Source: Bacillus pseudomycoides DSM 12442
GTDB lineage: Bacteria; Bacillota; Bacilli; Bacillales; Bacillaceae_G
Direction: 5' to 3'
DNA length: 25,629 bases
Assembly (NCBI RefSeq): GCF_000161455.1
Contig: NZ_CM000745.1
Span: 2,485,890-2,511,518 of the forward strand
Shown here: positions 15,461-23,545 of the stretch, piece after piece
How the letters are laid out: each line of letters starts with the position of its first letter
How positions within the stretch are numbered: position 1 is the first letter of the stretch
Notes under the pieces: generated by a model
The model's database searches: none
Told to the model about the DNA's origin: nothing
Seen by the model: only the letters and a program-made list of their open reading frames with translations
Program-made: the position numbers and the translations under genes

Positions 15461-16846
15461 TTACTCGCTTTTAATCGACCTACTCATCTCTTCATAATGC
15501 TTTTTTATTTTTTCTTGGAAGTGACTATATGCCATTTCCACTTGTTTATCCTGCTTCTCAGTTAAATCGTTTATCCTTTTCTCTATTTCATCAGCTAATT
15601 GTTGACTCATTTTTTCGTCTTTATGTAGAATTGTAACTGTATGCTTCATAGCAATCTGAACGCTTCTTATATTTTCTTTCGTTTTCCGTTCATATTCATC
15701 AAGTTTCATTTTATCACTGACGCTAGCCATATTTAAATCTACTTGAGCTCCACCAGCCTTTAATCTACGACTCGTAATATCTTTTCCTGTTTCTTTAAAC
15801 TGATCTTGTAACTCTTTTGCATTATTTGCTAGTACGTATTTCCCCTTACTTACTTCCGCGATCTCTTTTAATTGTTTTTCTGCTTCATGATCTACTTGAA
15901 ATCCAATAATATTCATAATAGGTTTTATGTTTGAATTCGAAACTTTCTGAGCCTCTTCAACTGGATTTCCTCCACATGTTTCCACTCCATCACTTACAAC
16001 ATACATTATATTTTTATCATTTGCTTTTGCAGATTGGAACGTTTCTGTAGATCTTTTAATTGCTTCAGCGAGCGGTGTCCACCCTACCGGCTGAAACCCA
16101 TCTAATGATTGACGGAGCGTTGTTTGATTATACTTTTGTAAAGTATATACATTTTCAATTGCTCCGCATGAAGCCGTTTTATCCTTCTCATCATTTGATC
16201 CTTTATGTCCATATACTCGTAACGAAACATTAACAGCCTCTGGTAAATCAGAAACAAATTGCTGAATTGCCTCTTTTGCAATATCCATCTTCATTTTTCC
16301 ATCGATTTTACCAGCCATACTCCCACTAGCATCTAATAGTATTTCAATATTATAGTTTCCCCTGTCCTCTTTATTTTTTTGCTCTCCCTTTGTTCCATTG
16401 CTTTTCTTTTCTTCATCCTCAACTCTGCCTATTCCTAAAATTTGTAATGGCATTTTATCAAATGGTATAATCTCCTGTTTTAACAAGCTATACATCGTAT
16501 GTACATATAAGTCCGCTTGCTCACTATTAGATTTATTCTTCAAATCGGCAGATTTTACATTCTCTTCCGTATCATGAGCTACCTCTTTCATAATCGGTTC
16601 CGATTCTTTCGATATGTCCAATAACCCCACTTTATACTTCCCGTTATATTTTCCATTCGGATATTTCGTCATTTCTTCAAATGTAACAGGAATAGAATGA
16701 ACAACCTGTTTTTCATTATCTATTTTCTTACTTTCTTTCTGGCTTACATTCTTGTTCTCTGTTTTCGTTGTTTCTGTTTGTGTACCACAAGCATTACAAA
16801 AGATAAAAATGATACATATCAATGTCAGTTTATATACCCTTTGCAC
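15461..16846 (-). CDS. Exported VWA-domain lipoprotein
   Basis: Surface protein of 461 residues. The N-terminus is a hydrophobic signal ending in CNAC at residues 17-20, an imperfect lipobox, followed by a long polar Lys/Glu/Asn linker. The von Willebrand A domain starts near residue 165 with a complete MIDAS: DASGS (172-176), the threonine in GWTPLAEAI, and the aspartate in VVSDGVETCG. Such domains bind ligands through a metal ion. The C-terminal 100 residues are highly charged and likely coiled coil (about 390-455). It resembles the YwmC/YwmD type of Bacillus VWA proteins; partners are unknown. An extended -10 promoter lies about 50 bases upstream. Confidence 0.85.
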   Translation of the reverse strand: MQRVYKLTLICIIFIFCNACGTQTETTKTENKNVSQKESKKIDNEKQVVHSIPVTFEEMTKYPNGKYNGKYKVGLLDISKESEPIMKEVAHDTEENVKSADLKNKSNSEQADLYVHTMYSLLKQEIIPFDKMPLQILGIGRVEDEEKKSNGTKGEQKNKEDRGNYNIEILLDASGSMAGKIDGKMKMDIAKEAIQQFVSDLPEAVNVSLRVYGHKGSNDEKDKTASCGAIENVYTLQKYNQTTLRQSLDGFQPVGWTPLAEAIKRSTETFQSAKANDKNIMYVVSDGVETCGGNPVEEAQKVSNSNIKPIMNIIGFQVDHEAEKQLKEIAEVSKGKYVLANNAKELQDQFKETGKDITSRRLKAGGAQVDLNMASVSDKMKLDEYERKTKENIRSVQIAMKHTVTILHKDEKMSQQLADEIEKRINDLTEKQDKQVEMAYSHFQEKIKKHYEEMSRSIKSE

Positions 16847-16896
16847 ATTTCTTCCCCCTAACTATATCCATATACAATTAATCCCATTTACGAATG

Positions 16897-16905
16897 ATTA
16901 TAACA
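16897..16905 (-). promoter_or_regulatory. Extended -10 promoter of the VWA lipoprotein gene
   Basis: Minus strand TGTTATAAT, a TGnTATAAT extended -10, with no good -35. It lies about 50 bases before the start codon. Confidence 0.5.
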
Positions 16906-16996
16906 GAATAATCTTATCTTTCTGAAAAACAAAAAAAAAAAAACAAAATTACATATACTCCTATAAAATTTCCTTACAACTCTTTCTGAAACCAAT

Positions 16997-17029
16997 AAAA
17001 ACGCCACTTGTTTTCCAAGTAACGTTTTT
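16997..17029 (-). terminator. Hairpin terminator downstream of the PadR-DUF2812 operon
   Basis: Arms AAAAACG-CC-ACTTG and CAAGT-AA-CGTTTTT with one internal mismatch pair and a five-base loop. A T run follows on the minus strand. It lies about 200 bases past the DUF2812 stop codon. Confidence 0.55.
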
Positions 17030-17233
17030 AATTTTATTCTTCATCTATTCTTTCAACTCACTGTAAAATTACTTCCCCTTTTAATACAACTAATCGAACG
17101 AGTACAATCAAATCAATTATTATATGTAGTAGCATGGATGGATAAATGGATCCTATGGTCATATACAATCGTCAGGAACTGTTCAAAGTAACACTCAGTG
17201 AAATGAAACTGTACTTTTTTGGAACCTAGTCGT

Positions 17234-17770
17234 TCACAAAACCTCTTTTTTAAATTTTCGTATCTTCCAAAATAACCTTACAAATACATACACATTTATA
17301 CACCCGCAAAGCCCCACCACAAGTTTTATCCAAATGGGACTATTGGCTGCTGAAGGTCCTAAGTAATTCAAATACATCCCTAGCATCTCAATGACAAAGA
17401 TAATTCCAAAAAATCTCATTAAATCCATAAGCTTTTCAATCTTTGTTTCTTTTTCCGAATAAATATCAGGTAATTCATTATCATCCGTTACTTCTTTAGA
17501 AAAATAGTGCCATTTCGTAAAGCTTGTGACATGCTTCCAGCCAGACATCTCATATATTTCAATGTATTCTTTTTGATTCATTTGTGAGTTTCGATTATCT
17601 AGTTTGAAATCGGCTTTATAAACAACATCCTTCGGCTCCGTTTTCTTAAATGTGTACATAAAATTGTAGTTTTGGAATGCCCAGCCCTTTTGGTGCATTT
17701 TTCTTAAATACGCCTCTTCTTTTTCTAGGTTCCACGCCGCAAAAAATTTTAATGTTTTCTTTATTTCCAT
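17234..17770 (-). CDS. DUF2812 membrane protein
   Basis: Product of 178 residues. The N-terminal 110 residues match the DUF2812 pattern (KFFAAWNLEKEEAYLRKMHQKGW, then YKADFK and a WKHVTSF segment). Two membrane helices follow at about 129-146 and 152-168. Genes of this type regularly follow a PadR regulator and are presumed to take part in envelope adaptation, but no biochemical role is known to me. It starts eight bases after the PadR stop codon, so the two are co-transcribed. Confidence 0.85.
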   Translation of the reverse strand: MEIKKTLKFFAAWNLEKEEAYLRKMHQKGWAFQNYNFMYTFKKTEPKDVVYKADFKLDNRNSQMNQKEYIEIYEMSGWKHVTSFTKWHYFSKEVTDDNELPDIYSEKETKIEKLMDLMRFFGIIFVIEMLGMYLNYLGPSAANSPIWIKLVVGLCGCINVYVFVRLFWKIRKFKKEVL

Positions 17771-17777
17771 ACTATCT

Positions 17778-18095
17778 TCACTCCCCTAGAATATTTTCCC
17801 CATTTTGAACAGAACGTTGTAACCTTTTAAATTCAAGTTCTAACACGTCTCTACCTAACGGAGTTAAAACGTAACACTTCTTTCTATCTGTAGACGCTAC
17901 TTCTACAATTAGTTTTTCTTTCAATAACTTTGTCGTGTTCCCATATAACGTACCAGGCCCGAGCTTTACTTCCCCATTTGTCATTTCTTCCACCATCTGC
18001 ATAATCCCATAACCATGCATAGGCTTTACTAATGACAACAAAATATAATACGTCGCCTCTGTTAATGGAATATATTTCTGCGCTTTCACACTCAT
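17778..18095 (-). CDS. PadR-family transcriptional regulator
   Basis: DNA-binding regulator of 105 residues, the short PadR type. The winged helix includes EATYYILLSLVKPMHGYGIMQMV, then GPGTLYGNTTKLLKEKLI, the hallmark PadR block, and a wing with RKKCYVLTPLGRDVLE. A GGAGG ribosome binding site lies about nine bases before the ATG. It probably represses its own operon with DUF2812 through the palindrome array just upstream (18109-18172). The ligand is unknown. Confidence 0.9.
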   Translation of the reverse strand: MSVKAQKYIPLTEATYYILLSLVKPMHGYGIMQMVEEMTNGEVKLGPGTLYGNTTKLLKEKLIVEVASTDRKKCYVLTPLGRDVLELEFKRLQRSVQNGENILGE

Positions 18096-18108
18096 TATAA
18101 CTACCTCC

Positions 18109-18172
18109 GATACATCGATGTATGATATATCGACTCACGATACATCGTATATCGATATTGTATATCGTATTC
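18109..18172. promoter_or_regulatory. Palindrome array, probable PadR operator
   Basis: Sixty-four bases made of overlapping ATCGAT-centred repeats: the perfect palindromes TACATCGATGTA (18111-18122) and ATATCGATAT, plus several copies of GATACATCG and GATATATCG variants. It ends 14 bases before the PadR start, so bound repressor would cover the promoter and leader. Confidence 0.65.
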
Positions 18173-18311
18173 CAAATAAATACAACTAAAAACGAAGTTA
18201 TTTTTTTAGATTTTATATTTATTCTATACAAAAATATTATTATATTAATTTTCAGAAAAATTTGTTAAAATATAACAATACAATTGCCTACTTTTTGAAA
18301 GGATGATACCT

Positions 18312-19241
18312 ATGATAAATAAATTAAAAGAAAATATAAGCTCTGTTTTCGTCGGAAAAGAAAACGTGGTTGATTTACTCCTAGTTTCATTACTTGCTGA
18401 TGGTCATGTGTTACTTGAGGATGTGCCTGGTACTGGCAAAACATTACTCGCTAAGACAATTGCAAAAAGTATTGGCGGCGGATTTTCTCGTGTTCAATTC
18501 ACTCCCGATGTACTTCCGAGTGACGTGACAGGAATTGAATATTTCAATCCTAAAACGAGTGAATTTGAATTAAGATTTGGGCCAGTCATGACAAATATAT
18601 TGCTAGCAGATGAAATAAACCGGGCTATGCCTAGAACACAATCTAGTTTATTAGAAGCAATGGAAGAGCGCCAAGTAACTCTCGAAAAACAGTCCACGCC
18701 TCTTCCTAAACCTTTCTTTGTTATTGCAACGCAAAATCCAATTGAATCACAAGGGACTTTTCCTCTTCCGGATGCACAGCTAGATCGTTTTTTAATGACC
18801 ATTTCAATTGGCTATCCTTCTCCAGAAGATGAACTAAAAATGATGCGCCGTTTTCGAAATAACAAGCCTTTAGATGCCATTCGCCCCGTTATAACTTTAG
18901 AAGAAATTTTACAAGTACAACAAAAAGCAAAAGAAATATACGTATCTGAATCGTTAGAGCACTATATCATTCAACTAGCCAATGCTACACGAAATCATGA
19001 TTATATCGCCAACGGTGTCAGCCCGCGTGCAACACTTGCCTTAGTCAGGGCGATACAAGCATTGGCCTTTTTACATGGTCGTGAATACTGTACGCCTGAA
19101 GATATACAATTCTTACTTCCTTACGTATGGAAACATCGTCTCATTTTATCAATGGAGGGTGCGCTGCGAACAACAAAACAGAAGTTAATTGAAAGTATTT
19201 TAACTGACGTAGACGTTCCTGTGGAGATCGAGCAATCATGA
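18312..19241 (+). CDS. MoxR-family AAA+ ATPase
   Basis: Cytoplasmic ATPase of 309 residues, the usual MoxR length. Walker A EDVPGTGKT is at residues 36-44; Walker B is ILLADEINRA; MPRTQSSLLEAMEERQVT and the sensor segment IATQNPIESQGTFPLPDAQLDRF are family signatures. MoxR ATPases act as chaperones for protein or metal-cofactor assembly, often with VWA or DUF58 partners. I chose the second ATG (18312), which is correctly spaced from AAAGG; the ATG at 18303 lies directly against it. Its stop overlaps the DUF58 start by ATGA. Confidence 0.93.
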   Translation: MINKLKENISSVFVGKENVVDLLLVSLLADGHVLLEDVPGTGKTLLAKTIAKSIGGGFSRVQFTPDVLPSDVTGIEYFNPKTSEFELRFGPVMTNILLADEINRAMPRTQSSLLEAMEERQVTLEKQSTPLPKPFFVIATQNPIESQGTFPLPDAQLDRFLMTISIGYPSPEDELKMMRRFRNNKPLDAIRPVITLEEILQVQQKAKEIYVSESLEHYIIQLANATRNHDYIANGVSPRATLALVRAIQALAFLHGREYCTPEDIQFLLPYVWKHRLILSMEGALRTTKQKLIESILTDVDVPVEIEQS

Positions 19242-20401
19242 ATTATACACGCATCGTAACTGTTCCATTATTTTTCCAGCATCATATTATTAAATTAACA
19301 ATTCCAGTAGCTCTATTTCTAGCCTTCTATGTACCTAGTTCATTTTTAGTTTTTCCATTTTTGTTTTACTATTTGTTTGCTTATTTTATTTATCGATATA
19401 CCGCTTATATAGATCGACACTTTCAAATTATCGATAAAAAACAAACATCACGTTTATTTCCCGATGAAACAGGAAATTTATCGATTCATTTGCAAAATAA
19501 AGCAAAACTTCCTTTAGTAAATGGAAGTTGTTTTTTACATATTAACCCAACCTTAGTTCCACATACGACTACTGGCGTTGAGCAAATATCTAAAACTTTA
19601 TTTTCCTTTCGATTTTCACAACCTGCAAAGTCAGAACAAAAATGGGAATTATCGTTTACCGCTACAAAACGTGGTGTTTTTAAAATTGAGCAGTTTGAAT
19701 GCATTATAGGTGACCCATTTCATATCATTCAAGTTCATCTACCTACTGTAGACAAATTGAAGACTGAAATTATTGTTTACCCTACGTTAAAACGTGTTGC
19801 AGGTTTACAGGAGATACATCAATTGGCAATCGGTACTTATAAAACAAACTTTTCCTATTTTCATGATGAATCCTCTATTGTTGGCATAAAACAATATGAA
19901 AGAGAATCATTCCGCTCCATTCATTGGAAAGCATCTGCTAAAATGCAAAGTTTACAAGCGAAACAATATGAAGCGATAAAAAATTACAGCTGGACAATTT
20001 CTCTTTGCTTAGGAGCAGATCGTGGGTTTGGTTGGAAAGAAAATATCGAGGATCTTATTTCTTACACGACGTATTTATGTCAATTTGCAACAGAGAAAAA
20101 TATTCCTTTTGAATTATTTGTTAGCATATTCACTGAAGAAGGCCCTTTACATCTCGCATTAAATGAAGGTCATGTACAATATGCGAAAGCATTAGAAGAA
20201 CTTGCCCGAATTTCAGAGGATAGTACTTTACTCCCTCGTGAAAGTTTCCTGCACTATTTGAATAGGAAAAAAGAGCGTTCCTCAATACTATTTTTTGTCG
20301 GAATAAGAAAAGCTAATTTACCAAATATGATGCAGCAAACGTATCTCATCACTGATGAAGGGACGGTGGAAGAACTTGAAAACTTGGCTCCATTATATTA
20401 A
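19238..20401 (+). CDS. DUF58-domain membrane protein
   Basis: Product of 387 residues. Two hydrophobic segments lie near the N-terminus (about 18-36 and 37-52). The DUF58 signature is at about residues 210-238 (SSIVGIKQYERESFRSIHWKASAKMQSLQAKQYE region), followed by a domain with a VWA-like fold but without a clear MIDAS. DUF58 proteins are standard partners of MoxR ATPases. The start overlaps the MoxR stop by four bases, and the end overlaps the next gene by up to 47 bases, so all three are coupled. Confidence 0.92.
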   Translation: MNYTRIVTVPLFFQHHIIKLTIPVALFLAFYVPSSFLVFPFLFYYLFAYFIYRYTAYIDRHFQIIDKKQTSRLFPDETGNLSIHLQNKAKLPLVNGSCFLHINPTLVPHTTTGVEQISKTLFSFRFSQPAKSEQKWELSFTATKRGVFKIEQFECIIGDPFHIIQVHLPTVDKLKTEIIVYPTLKRVAGLQEIHQLAIGTYKTNFSYFHDESSIVGIKQYERESFRSIHWKASAKMQSLQAKQYEAIKNYSWTISLCLGADRGFGWKENIEDLISYTTYLCQFATEKNIPFELFVSIFTEEGPLHLALNEGHVQYAKALEELARISEDSTLLPRESFLHYLNRKKERSSILFFVGIRKANLPNMMQQTYLITDEGTVEELENLAPLY

Positions 20402-21476
20402 TGATTTTATCCTGTTACTCCTTCTTTGTATGCTAACAGAACGAGGAGCAATTGTTCACATCGTACTCTTCCTGACTATTAGTTTTATTTGCATTATTTT
20501 CATCAATAAAATAAGGGTTAATAAACGAACCGCCTTGCTTGTTCTCTTTTTCGTACAAATTATACTTTGTTACGCATTTTCTATTTTCTCTATTGTCAGT
20601 TCCATCTTACTTCCGTTTTTCTTTTTTATCGTACATGCAAGAGAAGATATTACACCATATCATAAAATGCTAGGTGCCTTTTTATGGTTCATTGTCTCCT
20701 TTATTCTTCATGCGATGAAACTGCCTTCTATATGGGAACTCGGACTATTCGCTCTGTTTATTTTGCTGTCGCTTTGGATTACAAGCTATAACAAAAATCA
20801 AAAATTAGTTCGTTTTATATCAATCGCAGTAATAGGCACAGCTAGCCTTTTATTCTTGCCGTTGATCCCTTATATACGTATTGTTCTCTCATATCTTTTA
20901 TACTGGGTATCACTTGGTTTCGGATATGGCATTGAAGCTTTATTATCTATCACAAATCCGAATGATGCTACAGACGCGATAGAAAAGCTAGGCGGTTCCA
21001 GTACAGACATACCGCCAAGTGAAAATTATAACCCTTTTGTTGCTCAATCCATTACAGCTACCTTGATCGGTCTATTTGCCGTATTTGTAATTTGGAGGCT
21101 TTACAAAAAAAGAAAATCATTTCATTTAGGAAACATCTCCTTCTATAACCCTAACATAACTATTACAGAGGAGGGGATTTTACAAAAACAAAGACGAATT
21201 ACACGTCCACCTACTAATGCCATTCGCAAAGAAATTTTCAAACTAGAAAAGAAATTAAAACCACCTTTAAACAGAACTCGTGGTGAAACAGTTGACGCAT
21301 GGATGGAACGGATTCAAAGAGAAGAAGATGTCTCTATTCAATTCGATACAATTATAGAAACGTACAATGCCGTACGATATGCTGATCAAGAGAATACTGC
21401 ACTCTTTCAGCAATTTAAAGAAGAGATAAATAAACTTTACACCTATCAAAAGATGTTAAAAAAGAAGAAAAAATAA
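20355..21476 (+). CDS. DUF4129-type membrane protein without transglutaminase core
   Basis: Product of up to 373 residues with many hydrophobic helices through about residue 195 and another near 235-250, then a cytoplasmic tail with the DUF4129 pattern (about 285-365, ending FDTIIETYNAVRYAD). In the usual MoxR-DUF58-TgpA gene order the third protein has an extracellular transglutaminase domain between its membrane regions. Here only about 40 residues (NPNDATDAIEKLGGSSTD region) fill that position, so the enzyme core is absent. The start is uncertain: ATG 20355 has no ribosome binding site, while a TTG at 20376 follows GGTGGAAG. Confidence 0.82.
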   Translation: MKGRWKNLKTWLHYINDFILLLLLCMLTERGAIVHIVLFLTISFICIIFINKIRVNKRTALLVLFFVQIILCYAFSIFSIVSSILLPFFFFIVHAREDITPYHKMLGAFLWFIVSFILHAMKLPSIWELGLFALFILLSLWITSYNKNQKLVRFISIAVIGTASLLFLPLIPYIRIVLSYLLYWVSLGFGYGIEALLSITNPNDATDAIEKLGGSSTDIPPSENYNPFVAQSITATLIGLFAVFVIWRLYKKRKSFHLGNISFYNPNITITEEGILQKQRRITRPPTNAIRKEIFKLEKKLKPPLNRTRGETVDAWMERIQREEDVSIQFDTIIETYNAVRYADQENTALFQQFKEEINKLYTYQKMLKKKKK

Positions 21477-21514
21477 AACCTCGATAACTCCCTTTTAGAG
21501 TAATCGAGGTTTTA
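21474..21514. terminator. Terminator at the end of the MoxR operon
   Basis: Twelve-base stem TAAAACCTCGAT / ATCGAGGTTTTA with a 17-base loop. The stop codon of the DUF4129 gene forms the base of the stem. It serves the convergent ABM gene as well. Confidence 0.75.
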
Positions 21515-21532
21515 CCTATCGTGCTAAAATCC

Positions 21533-21832
21533 TTATTTATTATTCACTTGTTGTCCATCGTAAACTTTAACATCTAATGGTGCTGTCAAAAATTGATTTG
21601 CTTTACTAACAAAAGAAGTAAAATGTTCACTCGTATTGTGGCTAGCAACCGCTTCTGCATCTTGCCAAACTTCTACCATTGTATATACATTTTCTTTTTC
21701 AGTATCTTTATATAAATCATATGATACGTTTCCACTTTCTTCTCTTGAACCATGAATCAACGGTTGAATTTCTTCTAAAAATGCTTGTTGTTTTGCTGGA
21801 TCCACTTGAAATACTGCGTGAATGATAATCAT
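21533..21832 (-). CDS. Putative quinol monooxygenase (ABM domain, YgiN-like)
   Basis: Small cytoplasmic protein of 99 residues with one ABM ferredoxin-like fold (HAVFQVDPAKQQAFLEEI, then NVSYDLYKDTEKENVYTMVEVWQDAEAVASHNTSEHF). Members such as E. coli YgiN act on quinols. GAGAGGGG lies upstream of the ATG. It follows a nitroreductase gene by about 40 bases in an operon headed by a MarR regulator, which supports a role in quinone or electrophile detoxification. Confidence 0.87.
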   Translation of the reverse strand: MIIIHAVFQVDPAKQQAFLEEIQPLIHGSREESGNVSYDLYKDTEKENVYTMVEVWQDAEAVASHNTSEHFTSFVSKANQFLTAPLDVKVYDGQQVNNK

Positions 21833-21870
21833 AGTGCTTCCCCTCTCATATTCTACGTATCTTTATAAAA

Positions 21871-22509
21871 TTACTTCCACTGAGCAATTTTATCAATCGG
21901 CAGACGAACTGATTTGTATCCACTATCAGCTGCTTTTCCAATTGAAATCAACATAACTGGTACATAACGGTCTTTATCTAATCCGAAAGCTTCTGCAATT
22001 TTGTCCTTCTCAAAACCACCAATTGGACATGTGTCATATCCATGAGCGCGAGCTGCCAGCATAAATTGCATTGATGCAAGGCCACCATCAATTAATACTG
22101 TATCCTTCATTACTTCTGGTGAAACTGAAGAGAAATACGCAGAAAGCTTTTGCATTTGAGCTTTTTTCACTTCAGCTGGCATAAGCCCACGTTCAACCGC
22201 TGTGCCATAAATCTCTTCTGCATTATCAAAGTTTTGTAAATCACCAAATACAGCGATCATTGCTGAAGATGTTTCTACTTGAAGTTGATTGAATTTCGCA
22301 AGAGGTGCAAGCGTTGCTTTTCCTTCTTCACTATCGATTACAAGAAAACGCCAAGGCTGCATATTTACTGAAGATGGTGCAAGTGTTGCTTCAGTCAGAA
22401 TTTCTGTCATTTCTTCTTTACTAATTTTCACAGCTGGGTCGTATTTACGAATTGAACGACGTCCTGTTAAAATTTCTGTAAAATCATTGATTTTCGTTAC
22501 GTTATTCAT
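21871..22509 (-). CDS. Nitroreductase-family FMN oxidoreductase (YodC-like)
   Basis: NAD(P)H-dependent flavin enzyme of 212 residues. The FMN-binding RRSIRKYDP, the APSSVNMQPWRFLV block and the C-terminal GYDTCPIGGF and RYVPVMLISIGKA segments fit the nitroreductase fold and resemble B. subtilis YodC from memory. Such enzymes reduce quinones and nitro compounds by two electrons. The start has AAAGGGAG upstream. It lies 30 bases downstream of the MarR gene, in the same transcript. Confidence 0.9.
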   Translation of the reverse strand: MNNVTKINDFTEILTGRRSIRKYDPAVKISKEEMTEILTEATLAPSSVNMQPWRFLVIDSEEGKATLAPLAKFNQLQVETSSAMIAVFGDLQNFDNAEEIYGTAVERGLMPAEVKKAQMQKLSAYFSSVSPEVMKDTVLIDGGLASMQFMLAARAHGYDTCPIGGFEKDKIAEAFGLDKDRYVPVMLISIGKAADSGYKSVRLPIDKIAQWK

Positions 22510-22539
22510 AGATGTAATCTCCCTTTTTCAATTTTATAT

Positions 22540-22968
22540 TTAGATTTCCTGAATATTTGCTTCAATGCGATTTAACATATTTAAAAGGTTATCTCGCTCT
22601 TCTTCACTTAAACCTTTTAGCGCTGAAGCTGCAAAACGCTCTTTCTCTTCTTGAAAGGCATGAATTTTATTTCGTCCATCTTTCGTAAGAGAGACTAAAG
22701 TAATCCTGTTATCATCTGGATTTTTACGTCGTGTAATCATCCCATTTGCTTCAAGCTGTTTTAAATGCCTTGTAATCGCAGCATTATCAATATTCACTTC
22801 TTTTTGAAGTGCTTTTTGACTAATTTCATCTACTTCATATAACTGAAGTATAAGCTCAAGCCTAGATTGACTCATACCTGTACAACCTTCAAACTTTGAA
22901 CTCACTTCTTTATTAAGAAAGTGTAATTTATATAAAATAATCGCTTCCTTTGAACATGAATTTGTCAA
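22540..22968 (-). CDS. MarR-family transcriptional regulator
   Basis: Dimeric winged-helix repressor of 142 residues. The helix-turn-helix reads ISQKALQKEVNIDNAAITRHLKQLEANGMITRR, followed by the wing PDDNRITLVSLTKDG. I chose the TTG at 22968 because AAAGGAGGGG lies just before it; the longer frame from 23010 would encode the ribosome binding site. Cysteines near the N-terminus (about residues 5 and 28) could sense oxidants or quinones, as in several MarR proteins, but this is inference. It is followed by the nitroreductase and monooxygenase genes, which it probably represses through the operator at 23001-23033. Confidence 0.88.
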   Translation of the reverse strand: MTNSCSKEAIILYKLHFLNKEVSSKFEGCTGMSQSRLELILQLYEVDEISQKALQKEVNIDNAAITRHLKQLEANGMITRRKNPDDNRITLVSLTKDGRNKIHAFQEEKERFAASALKGLSEEERDNLLNMLNRIEANIQEI

Positions 22969-23000
22969 TTTACCCCTCCTTTGCAAAGGCAACACATAAT

Positions 23001-23061
23001 TATTTGACATATCAATAATTGATACATCAAATAATATACCCGATTAAAATTTTAAATGCAA
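23001..23061 (-). promoter_or_regulatory. Promoter and nested palindromic operator of the MarR operon
   Basis: Minus strand TTGCAT (23061-23056), 17 bases, TATATT (23038-23033). Just downstream is the perfect 15-base palindrome TATCAATAATTGATA (23010-23024), flanked by TATTTGA and TCAAATA, giving a 33-base symmetric site (23001-23033). It covers the transcription start region, as expected for autorepression. Confidence 0.75.
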
Positions 23062-23103
23062 CCATTTTGTTTTTCACTTATTTATTTTTTGCCTACATAA
23101 AAA

Positions 23104-23139
23104 AATAAAACCTCTTTCCTTTTACAAAGAGGTTTTATT
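23104..23139. terminator. Terminator-like hairpin with no obvious upstream gene
   Basis: Perfect 14-base stem AATAAAACCTCTTT / AAAGAGGTTTTATT with an eight-base loop. It lies between two genes transcribed away from it, so no gene in the window ends here. Confidence 0.55.
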
Positions 23140-23355
23140 CATTCCGCTTAAATTATAAATTTCTCTCTAACAATATTCCCACCTGTTCTGCAATTACACG
23201 TGATGGTTCATTTCATTCATTCGTGTATTCGTGCACAAATCATTTAAAAATGTGTAATTATGATAAATCGCATGTATATAAGAAGTGAAACTTTAATATC
23301 AACCTCATTAGTAATCTTACCTTGCCATTTTTCCAAAATTAAGTATTTCACCAGA

Positions 23356-23383
23356 TTACAAATAAGGAAAATTTCCCTATAAT
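23356..23383 (+). promoter_or_regulatory. Candidate promoter of the ribosomal protection gene
   Basis: Perfect -10 TATAAT (23378-23383) with a weak -35-like TTACAA (23356-23361). A start near 23390 would give a leader of about 95 bases containing the upstream ORF. Confidence 0.5.
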
Positions 23384-23416
23384 AGAAATATCATGAAAGA
23401 CTGGAGAGTGATTGTA

Positions 23417-23545
23417 ATGCGGCAATTTATTACGAAAAGAAATGAGAAAATGAACATGAAAAACGAAATGAGGATTTTAATACATGAAAACAATAAATAT
23501 AGGGATTGTAGCGCATGTAGACGCTGGAAAGACGAGTTTGACTGA
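23417..23545 (+). CDS. Short upstream ORF overlapping the ribosomal protection gene
   Basis: Forty-two-codon frame starting ATG 23417 behind GGAGAG, running in a different frame across the start of the GTPase gene and ending at 23545. The early part is rich in Lys, Asn, Met and Arg (MRQFITKRNEKMNMKNE). Ribosome transit could control access to the downstream start, whose own ribosome binding site (AGGA about 10 bases upstream) is modest. Ribosomal protection genes such as tet(M) are known to have leader peptides. It may instead be chance. Confidence 0.35.
   Translation: MRQFITKRNEKMNMKNEMRILIHENNKYRDCSACRRWKDEFD

Larger units (their letters stand above)
16847..17233. other. Intergenic region with poly-A tract and terminator
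   Basis: About 390 bases. It holds the VWA promoter (16897-16905), an A-rich tract at about 16924-16945 and a terminator (16997-17029). From 17030 to 17233 nothing recognisable was found. Confidence 0.5.
23062..23483. other. Divergent intergenic region upstream of the ribosomal protection gene
   Basis: About 420 bases. It contains a terminator-like hairpin (23104-23139), then about 215 bases in which nothing is recognised, then a promoter candidate and an upstream ORF. Confidence 0.5.

Noticed and set aside
17884..18231. Reverse ORF of 115 codons overlapping PadR
   Set aside because: Runs through the palindrome array and the PadR gene in another frame; no ribosome binding site.
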